Source: Apostichopus japonicus (Eukaryota; Echinodermata; Holothuroidea; Aspidochirotida; Stichopodidae). Taken from it: a DNA stretch of 64,000 nucleotides. The DNA lies in assembly GCF_037975245.1 (NCBI RefSeq), contig NC_092580.1, forward strand, positions 19,454,501-19,518,500, read 5' to 3'. The position numbers and the translations under genes were made by a program. This document shows, piece by piece, positions 51,088 to 63,000 of this stretch. Below the pieces are notes generated by a model. The model was not told where the DNA came from. It did no database searches and worked only from the letters and a program-made list of their open reading frames with translations. Numbering within the stretch: position 1 is the stretch's first letter; every line of letters starts with the position of its first letter.

Positions 51088-54000
51088 ATGGAAGGTGTGC
51101 AGGGGAGAACACTGCTTGCCTCTGGAGGGGAAGACATTAAACTGTGGGATCTCAGTAGTACTATCCCAGTGCAACAGTTCACACAACATGCAGACACAGT
51201 GTCCAACTTATGCTGGAGTCACAACAATATCCTTTTTCTAATTGTGTCATGAAAGGTAGAGAAATTTTGTCATGGGAAAGTTAGAGGCTCACATAATGTT
51301 GATGGAAAGACTTAGGCAATTTTGATATATCTTGGGCTCACTTTTTCCCTGTCCTTTTGTGTTTGTGATGCCTTGGCGTGTCAACAATAAACACAAATTC
51401 AAAACGTCTATTGTTGATCAACATTTCTTTCTTTCTTTTTGTATATGTTGGACGGGATATGGCAGATGTTATGAAATTATTTGAAGATCAACGCACCAGA
51501 AATTTCCACTTCACGACCGGTCTTGTCTTATATATAGATAATGCTATCAAGTGCAGAAGTGGCACGTTGAATCAATATTCCTTAATTTTATCGTCGTACA
51601 TCAATATCTTGCATCATCCTCTTCAATTGGTGATAAGGTTGTGCTCAACTATTTAAAGAGTGCTTCAACTAACATTACAGAACTGGCTGCAGGGGTAAGT
51701 ATTAAATATGATTCTTTTTAACAATTTAGAGCAATTAATGCTGCAATAGTTACTTCCATTAGCCAGATACCTGTATTTCCACGGCAACACCACCCTGGTA
51801 CTATGGTATCTACAGTATTCTGGTTATCCAATTAGAACCATCTTTCTAGGTAACCAACCAACTGTTCCCCCACCACCCCACCCCAACCCAGGACCACAAA
51901 ACAATAGGTTGGTACTCAATGTACACAGTAACCTGTCCCGCAGCATCACATACACTTTACAGATAGCTCCGGTCACAATGTATTGATTGCAGACTTCTTT
52001 TCTTCTTTCTTTCTTCCTTTTTTCCTTCCCTTCCCTTCCCTTCCCTTCCCTTCCCTTCCCTTCCCTTCCCTTCCCTTCCCTTCCCTTCCCTTCCCTTCCC
52101 TTCCCTTCCCTTCCCTTCCCTTCCCTTCCCTTCCCTTCCCTTCCCTTCCCTTCCCTTCCCTTCCCTTCCCTTCCCTTCCCTTCCCTTCCCTTCCCTTCCC
52201 TTCCCTTCCCTTCCCTTCCCTTCCCTTCCCTTCCCTTCCCTTCCCTTCCCTTCCCTTCCCTTCCCTTCCCTTCCCTTCCCTTCCCTTCCCTTCCCTTCCC
52301 TTCCCTTCCCTTCCCTTCCCTTCCCTTCCCTTCCCTTCCCTTCCCTCCCCTCCCCTCCCCTCCCTTCCCCTCCCCTCCCCTCCCCTTCCCTTCCCTTCCC
52401 TCCCCCTCCCCTCCCCCTCCCCTCCCCTCCCCTCCCCTCCCCTTCCCTTCCCCTCCCTTACCCGTCCCTCCCTTCCTGTCCCGTCACCGAACCCGTCCCT
52501 TTCCCTTCCCGTCCCTTCTCTTCTTTCTCTGTTTTTACTTCAGGACAAGCAAACCTCTATAGCTTTGAACTCATCATCACGTTACTTGGCCTGTGGAGGC
52601 AAAAATCGTCATGTAACGGTTTGGGATTTAAAAACAAAGAAGTTGAAGAAACAGTATAAGGTGAGTAATAGAGACAAGGTCAGTGCAGAAGTATTAAGTT
52701 ACCTCATTATCTGTCTTATTAAGGCTTCACTGTCCCAAAGGTTTTATATCACCTACCCCCATATGTGTTACCCAAAGTTAATTGACACCAATTTGGAAAG
52801 TGTAGGCAGCTATTCTTTGTGTCTTCAGATTAATGATTCCTTTTAGTGGATATAATATTTTTTATAACTGAGAATATTAGCAGTGTTGACATTGAAACCA
52901 GTGCCGTCATCAGGTCACGTTCAGAGTGTTTGTTGAGAGTTAGCATGTCCATTACAGAAACATCCATTGTAGTAAATAAATAAAAAAACAAAACTTGAAG
53001 GTCATGTGGCTCATCAGTATCATACTTTAACTTGTTCTTGTCTTCAGCTTTGTGTGGGAAGCAACATTAAATCTGTGAGATCTCTCAAACGGAAAAAGAT
53101 TTTCTTCTTAGCTGTTTGAGGAAGTTGTTTATCCCTATCATTAAGACCAATAATGTTGGCGGGATTTATTTCTCCTCCATAATGTCTTAGTAATACAAAT
53201 AAACCTGGCATACTGTACATGATATTGTACTGTAACTATATGTTAACCGAGTGGCAAGAGGGGGGAAAAACCCCCAAGCACTTGACTGTTTTGTCAGAAG
53301 TGCAATGTATAAGCAGCATGGTGGGGCTGGGTAAATTGTATTGTTTAACTTATAGACTAGAAAATAAAGCCTCCACCTAAATTGAGGTTTGGCCATATAA
53401 AAACAGTTGGGTAATTGGCAAAAAGTAGCACTAGGCAACCATTGAGAGCTCTTTAGGAATCGTTAAAAGTAGTTTCTTTTCTTCTTGGGGAATATAGGCT
53501 CATGAAGGTACTTGGCCATATGAGATTGCATTGTATCTTAATTCTCAGCTTCTTATGTGGGGTAGGAAAGATGCAGTCTGTTGCTGTATGTTTAAACTGA
53601 AACACACACATTGCCTTTGTATCTTCTAATTGATGTCATTACAATTCTGATAGGAATGAACAAGTTTCAATTGTCTTTCTTCTGATTGGAGAACAAAGAG
53701 TAGCCAGTGACAACCAAGCGAAAGTAGATTCTGAGCCATATTAAACACTCATTTTCATAATATATACATTCTCATGTAGGGTCATAAAGATGCAGTCTGT
53801 TGTATCACGTTCAACTGGAATGACACCCACATCGCCTCTGGTTCATCCAGCGGGGAGATTCTCATCCATAACGTTGTCTCCGGTCAGTCTGGAACTCCGT
53901 TAATGACTCCAGCTGGACAGGTAACTATCATAGAGCTTGTCATCAATAATCCTTGCACATACTGCAAGGAAACAAACAACAATAGGGTTGTGACCTGAAT

Positions 54001-57000
54001 GAACTCATTAAGCGATGTATTTTAGTACTTGATGAGGTTGCACTTTGGAGGTAATTGACACAGATGAATTCCCATGGTGAAGAAGAAGAGGAAAACAAAA
54101 ACATCTGGTTGTTTACAAAGTGCACAATACAGCGGTTTATGCAGGGGTGGGGGGGTTGGTACTTCAGATTTCCATCAAGACTTGAAAATATTTGGCTTGG
54201 GATGCCATTTCTTAGTTTTTGATAGAGAAAGCTAATTTCTTTCTTAATTGGATGTAGGTAGATGAATACTACTGGCTATATAGATAGAGGAGTATGCTGA
54301 AATTATCTCTAAGATGTGAGCTTCTAAAGACAAATTATAGTGCATGGAAGTATTGTCATACTATGGAGCTTCTGTGATATTACAAATAAGGTCATAACAA
54401 TTAAAGTGGCCATGACACGAAAATTTCAAAGTCCTATATTTTTGGGATCCATCAAAGAATGTTCTCTAAAACATGTATCAACCAATCTGCCAGTTTAAAA
54501 CTTGATTTTTCAAGTCGAAAATTGAGAATGAATTTACCCTTTTCGGCGGTTGAAACTTTGTTTACTCGAAAATTTTCCGATTCGCATGACGTCATGTGAC
54601 GTCACGTTTTGAACACATATTTGTTGTCGCTGCTACGGTACCATTCACGTGCACAGTAGACAAGTACACATACCACTAGTAGTTACTAAACAAAACACCG
54701 ATCACAAGTGCGATATCAAATCAAAATTTCCTGTGAAATGGCGGATCCAGAGCCAAATGCGGCAACCGAAGTTCAAAGTGATAATGGTTCTTCACTAGGC
54801 AGTGAAATTGGGCTATAATTAGAGTGCCCTTTCTCATATTCGAAGCAGAGAGTGAAGGCGATGATCATTCCAATATTGAACCGAACGCTGAGGGTGGAGC
54901 GGAGGTGTTAGAACCGTATCAGTTCGAGCCTGTTAAACGAGCCGAAATTGAAGCTCCACAACATATCGAAGAAGAAATCCGTTCGAAACCATTGCAAGGA
55001 ACATACAACGTGGTAAGAATTTATTAACGAAGCATTTAAAAACAAAATCCAGTCCATTTTGTGCATGTGTTGTTGGAATTCGCGGAACACCCTAAACCGT
55101 ATTGTGCGTTGTGTTACGGTAACTTACAACCCATATGTAGAGTGGGTGATATCCCTATGTTCCGACGTCTCTATGTTCCGACGTCTCTATGTTCCGACGT
55201 CTCTATGTTCCGACAAATTGTTTAGACTCTAATTTTTTTGACCAAATTTTAGTCGGACCACATTTGTGACCCAATTTTTTTTCGGACCCTATATTTTGGG
55301 TCACAATTTTTTTGGACCACAATTTTTGGGAACCAATTTTTTTCGGACCCCATTTTTTGGGACCAAACTTTTTTGGACCCAATTTTATGGGACCCATATT
55401 TTTGTGTGCAAAATTTCACCAACATGTTTCCGGCCAATTTTTTTCTGACCAATGTTTTGTGGAACCCAATTATTTTGGACCGAAATTTTTCGGACCGAAA
55501 TTTTTTTGGGACTCAACTTTAGGACAGACATGATTTCTGACCAATTTTTTTCCCTGACCCCTAATTAGGTCCCAAAAAAATGGGTCCCAAAAAATTAAGT
55601 CCGAAAAAATGGGTCCCCACAAAATGGGTCCTCAAAAATTCGGTCCAAAAAAATTTGGGTTCACAAAAAAAAATGGGTGAACAAAAATTGGGCCAGAAAA
55701 AAATTGGGCCCGAAAAAAATTTGGTCACAAAAAATTGGGTCTGAAAAAATTTTGGTCAAAAAAAATTAGAGTCCAAACAATTTGTCGGAACATAGAGACG
55801 TCGGAACATAGAGACGTCGGAACATAGAGATGTAACCGTAGAGTGTGTAGTACTAGTAGGGTTGGTTGCATACTGAAAGTTTGGCTCGGGGATGTAAGTT
55901 GCATTATGCAGCCATGCTAGGTAGGCATATGTGTTACTTCATACTCATTATTACTTGGCTAGTACTTTGGCCTGGAGTTTTGCAAATCAATTTTCTGAAA
56001 CAAAAGAATGTTTCATGATACATGGAAGGTGTAAAATCACAACAAATGTAACCATAACTGTACATTGTGTGCCTGCTTGTTATTGTGGACATCATGGCCA
56101 ACATTAATACATTTTGAACTTTCATAAATTTTTTCCCAGGCAGTACAGATACATAGCCTATGGTCAACAGGTTCAATGATACTTGGGGTTCCTAGCAAGA
56201 CACGTCAGGGTTGTGCTACCATCATGTGCAGTCCAAAGGATCAGAAGTGATTTTCCAGCCAATGGTCATTACACTGGATTCAAGTTGCCAGGAGAAAACT
56301 CATTGTATAGGAAGCCTTTCTAAACTACGATTGTGTTGGATTATCAATCCGTCAGGGTTCCCTCAGTGTTGATATATTGAAATTCAAGACTTTTAATTCA
56401 GGATGAAAAGGTTATTTTCCAGACCCAACATCAACAATAAAGGAAAAGGCATGTTTTGAAGCATTTGGACACAAGTATTGGCGTGACCGTGATGTCATAT
56501 AATATGTGCATAAGGGAACGGGCATTGACCTTTTTAGGGGCATTTACCTCGTTTGATTCGTACCTTTAATCTGGAAGCCAAAATATCCATATCACCAATG
56601 ATATTTGACAGAAAAGTCATAATAAAGACCAATGGAGGCAGCAGAACTCTTGAATGTTTAGACTGTTTCTTCAGCAGCAGTTGGTTTGTTTTGTAGTCTT
56701 TCTTCAAAAACTCACCTGTACACTCTGTTAATGGTCTTCGATTGTTTTAATGCGTGTGATGCTGTGTTTCACATTGCCCATCAGTGTTGTACGTGTCGTC
56801 GTGCGTGGGTAACATTTTTGCATGTGAGTTGCGTGTTTCTTGGTTTAAATAACCCTGTATTGTATTTGCTTCTGGATTATTCTAATTAATTTGTCACAAC
56901 AACGATTGATAACGATGGACATGCAACTGCTTTGTAGGCTTAAAGCAAAAAAATTCATGTAAGTTGTTTTCTTTTAACCTCCTTTGATGTCACAAATTAC

Positions 57001-60000
57001 ATTAGTGTAATTTAAGAATGATAATGTTTATGGAAAGTACAGTTTTACTTTTATGTCATATAATACAATGATTGTTGTTAATGTTAGTTCAGATTGTCCA
57101 GAATGACTGTCTAGAACTGATATTGAATAAATTTTGTTCAATGATTTAACACTTGAACTATGTTGTGTGAATTTTTGGCTCTGTGACTTTAAAATAAATC
57201 GCTTTGAGATTTAATTAAACAACCTTTGGAATAAAATCTTTTTACCTACCTATTTTGACCCATCCTCATTACCCCCACTCCCTCCACAACATAATAAATG
57301 GTTTTCCTGGAATAGGAATAAGAAATTATTGCTATAATTAACTGATCCAGCATATTCCAGAAATAAATTGGGGCACTGAGATTTGTTCACAAGAAGATGT
57401 AACCCATCGCTTCTGAAGCTAACCTCATAGCTTATTAGTATACAATAGAGCAATGAAGGGGGTGTTAATTTAGATGATACAGTAAAATCGCTTCGTCTAT
57501 TGCGACTTAAGTGTAGTAACGCTAATACTATAGTACTACTAGTGCTCGGCGCGCTACCTCCTAAGGATCGCCACTTGCCCCATTGGAGGTTTCCTGTTCC
57601 CCGATCTGGTCTTCAGAGTAGTTTTTTGTGGATTACTTGACAGAAGAATAACTCTTTTATGTCGAACCGTTAAAGTCCATTTGTTTTATTTCATAACAAA
57701 AAGGAGGGATCGTAGTATGCTTCCGTGAAGTGTTCGCTTCATTCGGAGCTGCATACTGGCTAGGCCCAGTGAAATCGGCGCTGGTGTTGTGCACTAACTT
57801 GGTCATAATCGCCGTGTTTTTTTTCGTCCTTCAGCCATGGATGAAGGCTAATTGCATGGGTAATGATATTTATGCAGCCCCAACAACACAACGGACCGGC
57901 ATTTCTCTCGGATAGTTTACAACAGTTGTAAAACAAACTTGAAATTTCTAACGATATAGCGTAATACAGTGGTTGTTCTCTCAGTGTAAATGTGCGTGTA
58001 CTGTATATGGAACGGTATGATCGTCGCGCATCCGATACATTCCTGAGCTTTGCACGTGTGTTCCTAACATGACGTCATCATTGTCTTGTTGTGAAATCGC
58101 ATTCTCAGATATCTATTTTCGGATGCGAATATTAAAACGTTAATTACTAATTAGTCCTTGAGGTTTTCAAGGTGTTGAGGATAGTTTTGAACATAGATTT
58201 TCTCATAGATTCAGAGGAAGTTACTCTCGATGAGTTGGATTTTTCGTGTCATGGCCTCTTTAAAGAATTGCAGAAGTGTGGTAAAATTGTTGTCCATATT
58301 GTCCATAGCTGTGTAGAAAGTTTCGATCATTGGCTCCCTCTAACAGCACACTTTTATACACCTTCTTTTCTTACTGTTTTTTTGCACCGTTTTGTCGTAA
58401 TTTTTTACATGTAAAAGTTAGAGGGCGTGACATTTCGATCCTAGCAGGATCTACTTAAAGAAGAATGATCCTAGGATCGAAACATCAGGCCTCTTAACTT
58501 TCACATATTTATCACACAGACTTTTTGCAGTAGATATGCAGTCTGCTAAATAGTTTATCTGTTTTCTTTCTGTAACTTTTTACAGTTATGGGATCATGTA
58601 GGATTATTAAAGAATAATATGATAACAAATGTTGAGCTCTAGTACTTTCAGAAATCACTGTGGTTGATTTTAATATAATAATGGTAGTTAAAACTTATTG
58701 TTTGATGGAAGTTAATAAAAAAAAATTATGCCGTCCAAGTGTCTACTTCTACTCAAACGGTGCAACAAAATTTGACAAATATTGTGTCACAATATTTCAT
58801 TTAAAACTTGCTGCCTTGTGTTTCATCGAAGTCTTTTTCTTTATTCTTCTTCTTCTCGAATTGTTGGTTATTTACAGGCCATCAGAGACATCCAGTACTC
58901 CTATTTCAAGAAGTCGTATTTAGCTGCTGTGTCTGATGACGGTGGTCTGTACCTGTGGGACACCAACTCCACCAAGTTGTTGGCGTCTTTTAGCGGCGCT
59001 CACAAGGCACCCGCTACGGCTCTTGCTTTCTCGCCCCTCAATAATTTACTCTTAGCCAGCTGTGGTTTAGACAAGAAGATTATCTGCTACGATGTCATGG
59101 GCCACACGTAAGTTTCATTTATTAGATTGCAATCGTAAACCGTCGTTTCCTTCGTCCAAGGACAAGGGCTCGCAGTTTTTGAAACAGATATTGAATGAAT
59201 TGCACGAATATTGTGTGAGATAGGTTGTCTGTGAATGTCGACTCATAAAATAGAAAGAATTGTTTAGTGCACATGCACAGAGTACAATTAAATTCGGAAA
59301 AGAATAATAGAAGAAGAACTTGTGATTAAGACAGGTATGTAACATACTAACATAAAAGAAAAAATGGGATGAAATATTTAATTTACGTATATCATTTAAT
59401 ACCAAGAAAAGGTTATCATGTAATACCAGTTGAGGAATATTATTTAATATCAGGAAAAAGATATCATATTATATCAGGAAAAGTATGCTGTATATAGCCA
59501 GTGCAAGTGCAAAATTGTCACATGTTGGAATCCCTATTTAGTGAAATGTCCCATTTCACATGTGAGCCATGCCGAAAGCTCGACTGACACAAACTGAATC
59601 GTATACTGAACTACTGAAATAGTTATCACCTGATCCATTACCCCTTCCTCTATCCCTCCTCACCCTCCTCACCCCCTCTCCCTCCTCCCCCTCTCTCTCC
59701 CCTTAAGAAATTATCCTTCATACGTCCCCACCCTCAGATTAATGCTTGTTACAAATCCAAAATTTGTTTATCATTCATTTCTGTTTCGTTTATCATCTTG
59801 CTTCAGAGTGATCAAGACAATGGTGGTAGACTCACCTTTGACCTCTCTGACATTCATGCATGACGGTGCTACCCTAGCAGCAGGATCATCTCGTGGCAAA
59901 ATCTTTATTTTTGACTTGAGGAAAGGAGCGGCTCCTATCAAAACATTGGTCGGCCATAAGTCGTCCATCCAGTGCCTTAGATTCCAGCATAATGCTTCAG

Positions 60001-63000
60001 CTGCTAAGGTTAGATATTCCATAGATCTGCTCCTTAGAGTTCAGCTAAGTAACTGTATAGATTATGACAATAGGAGAGGGTTTACAACTGACAAGAGTGG
60101 AAGATTTCCATAATTAAATCCTTGCAGATTAAAGTCAAATATAGGTTGCATAAAGTACAGTCATTGTCTGTAAGGCATCATTTCACCTCTTTCTACTGAG
60201 CAAATTTTTGAAAATTATCTGTGGCAAAAGTTGTGATGGATCTATTGTTTGGAATTTTAATTCATTGGGATTTCATTTGTTTTTACATATAGTGAAAGTT
60301 GGCAGCCATGTTAGTAACATTCTGTTTATTGGTAACTAAAGTCTCTGTGTTTATAGTTACTCCTGAACTATATAGGCGTATCAAGCTTGCTACAGCATTC
60401 TTGACAGTATAGTTTCACTTCTTCTCTGTCAAGTCAATATGTCTCTTCGGTGTTTATCAATTTCAGGTGAATGGAACTATGGGTAGTGCTAGCAAGACAA
60501 AGTCGACCCCTTCGCAGAACCATCATAGTGGGGTTAAAAAGAGCAACCAGCAAGCTCTTACACCAGATCCCGGTGTGGTGCCGCGCACCAAAGGTGAAAC
60601 ACCATCCGCATCCGTCAAGCAGGACGTCATCGATGTAGACATCAGGCAACCGTTACCGAGAGAGGATGGTGAAAGACCTGACAGCTACGGAACAGCAGTC
60701 ATATCACCATTGCATGATGGTAAGGCTTCAGTAGAGACACTTATATATATACTCTTTAAGAATATTCCCTGAAAAAGAATATAGTTTGACCAGCAAAACA
60801 AGGCACATAAGATATGCATCCATGGTCAAATTTGTATTCAAATCCCATTGTACCGTAACTGAGGAATGTTCATTTGACATTGGTACGCTGGTGCAGACAG
60901 TATACTTGAGGTTGCTGGTGTGATTTTGTTGCGGAGTATTGATACTTAGTGTGATTGATAATGTAACATTGCTGTTTTATAGCTACTCAAGTTTCATTCA
61001 ATGTAAATGTGACACGTAGCAGGGTAACAAAATGTTTCCAAGGGAGCAGGACTCATAATAAGTGTATTTAACCTCACTCAAAACTTATCTAAATACCACA
61101 TTAGACCTATTTACTTGTCTAAAGATGTCTCATTTGACATCTTATTTCTATTTTTTTATTTGTGGGGGTCACATTGCCTCTTTTATAAAATTCTGTATTA
61201 GACTCTTGACCCTTCTATAAAGGTTCACAGGTTCCCCTCCCTACACACTTTTGAAATCCTTTGCATGCCACTGTTAAGAAGTCAAAGTTTTCTTTCCAGC
61301 CCAAATGGTGCGATTTAGCTGGTAATAAACCTCAACATGTAACTTCAGCCCTGATTCTTGTATGCAAATTATGCTGGACTGGGTACAAGTGCTATGAATG
61401 TTGTAAGCTTCAAAGGCAAAGTGATGATGTTAACCTTGAATAAGCAGCACACTTTATCTGGGAGAGTAAATCGTTCAGGCATTTAATCTTTGAGGTGACT
61501 CTGCGTGAATGAATTTTTTTTAAAGAATTCTTTAAAATGCAGGGGGAAAAAGTACTTTTACCATGTCCTCTATAGATTTTTGAATCCGTGAAAGCTGAAG
61601 AATCTTGTGTTATATTAACAAGCCTAGAAATCCCATTTTCATGTCAAGATAATATTTGCCTCCTATGTAAGACTGACTTCAAACAGTTTAAAGTTTTGAA
61701 AGTGGATGAGCAATGTTTGACACCTTTAAATTTTTATGAATTGGTTTGTTTTCACTTGTTTCTCCTTTCTCTTTTTCAGATAAAAAGAAAGATAGCTCAA
61801 ACAGCTATTCATCCGGTAGAATTGATGGAGTTGGTAATAACAGCGACAGCTACAACAATAGCCTCACAGGTATTGATTAAATAACGCCTCACCCTATGCT
61901 TAAAAAGCTAAATAATATGGGGTTTTTTTTTGGGGGGGGGGGGGGGAATATGACTCATTCGTGTTCATTTTCGATTGAGATATCTTCAATTTCCTGTCAG
62001 GTTTTAGCAAATTCTAGCAGACACTTCAGTACCTCACAGTGAGGAAGAAACGGGGGGGGTGGGGAAGAATGAAATTTCACTTGTCATATTTTACCTGTTG
62101 TACATAATTTTCTTTATATACAGGCAAATTGGTCTCAGTTGCATGCGATGTCTAGTCCAATTGTTTGTATGTTACAAACACAAAAATCATGATTAGTTAA
62201 CATAAAATATTTGTGTGAATGTAAGAGGGGCTGACGTTTTGATCCTAGCAGGATCTTCTTCAAAGGCTAAATGACAAGTAACAGTAGGGACAAATACACA
62301 CACAGAATACAGACAGGTTAATGAGCAGGGTGAACACAAAAGAGAAAGATGTAAGAGGATAAAATATTATAACACAGTCAATGAAAAGTTTCACATTCAA
62401 TGAAAGTTTTCTTTTATTTCACACTATTAATGCACACAGCTGGAGGAATTTTCTCACCTTTGCCAAATACATCAACAACAAGTGATACAAGGAGAACTCC
62501 AATTGGCTCAGTCAGTCAAAGTTCCAGCCCATACACAGCTATCCAGCCAATTAAAAGTGATGTTAGTAATAGGACTGGCCCTTCAAGGAATGCAAATAAC
62601 AGCGCTTTACCACCATTTTCAGCTATATCAGTAAGGAATCCAATTTGTTTTCCTTTTCATCTTCCAACAGCGTAGTCAATGATGTCATCATCACAATTAT
62701 TAAGCTTGAAGTGTCTTTATTTCACTTCATAATGTACTAATCAAATATCCACATAGGAAAGGAATATTCAAAAACAAGCTTTTAATGAACTTCTTAATTG
62801 CAAAGAACATTGACAAAAGATACAACTGATTCTAAAACAAAATAGAAAACTAAAGCTTTTGTTAACCATCTCCCATGGTGATGATCATTGACCACCTACC
62901 GTGATCCACTCTGGGTAAGATTTATCTTGTCAAAAGCATTAAAGTCTCAATTTGTGTTTGCCAAATTTTAACTTCGATCCTTCCAGCTTACTGCCCTAAA

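Larger units (their letters stand above)
54401..58263. mobile_element. TTAA-flanked DNA transposon, 3.86 kb, in NEDD1 intron 4
   Basis: The ends AGTGGCCATGACACGAAAA (54405-54423) and TTTTCGTGTCATGGCCTCT (58241-58259) are inverted copies with one mismatch. Both are flanked by TTAA (54401-54404, 58260-58263), as expected for a TTAA target duplication. Removing the element would leave an intron of about 1.1 kb. Inside are two remnants of a P2X7-like gene, a fold-back palindrome, and about 1.9 kb of sequence without a recognised product. No transposase was recognised. The superfamily is probably Kolobok or another TTAA-using group. Confidence 0.85.

Noticed and set aside
51378-51656. 92-codon ORF starting MSTINTNSKRLL
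   Set aside because: It covers the U12 intron and reads NEDD1 exon 2 in the wrong frame.
51983-52846. A 287-codon ORF and an overlapping 191-codon ORF rich in PFPSL repeats
   Set aside because: They are translations of the (CCCTT)n satellite. Only 52544-52660 within the first is real coding sequence, as NEDD1 exon 3.
53490-53545. A second possible exon 4 relic (tataggctcatgaaggtac)
   Set aside because: Similarity to exon 4 is limited to a few bases and is not better than chance by eye.
55203-55533. ORFs with repeated FGPNFFGP or GSKKIGPKK units on both strands
   Set aside because: They arise from the ggacc-aatttttt units of the fold-back palindrome and are not a protein gene.
57730-57915. 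61-codon ORF with a hydrophobic stretch (LVIIAVFFFVLQPW)
   Set aside because: It lies inside the transposon, has no known domain and has no clear splice partner in the P2X7-like gene.
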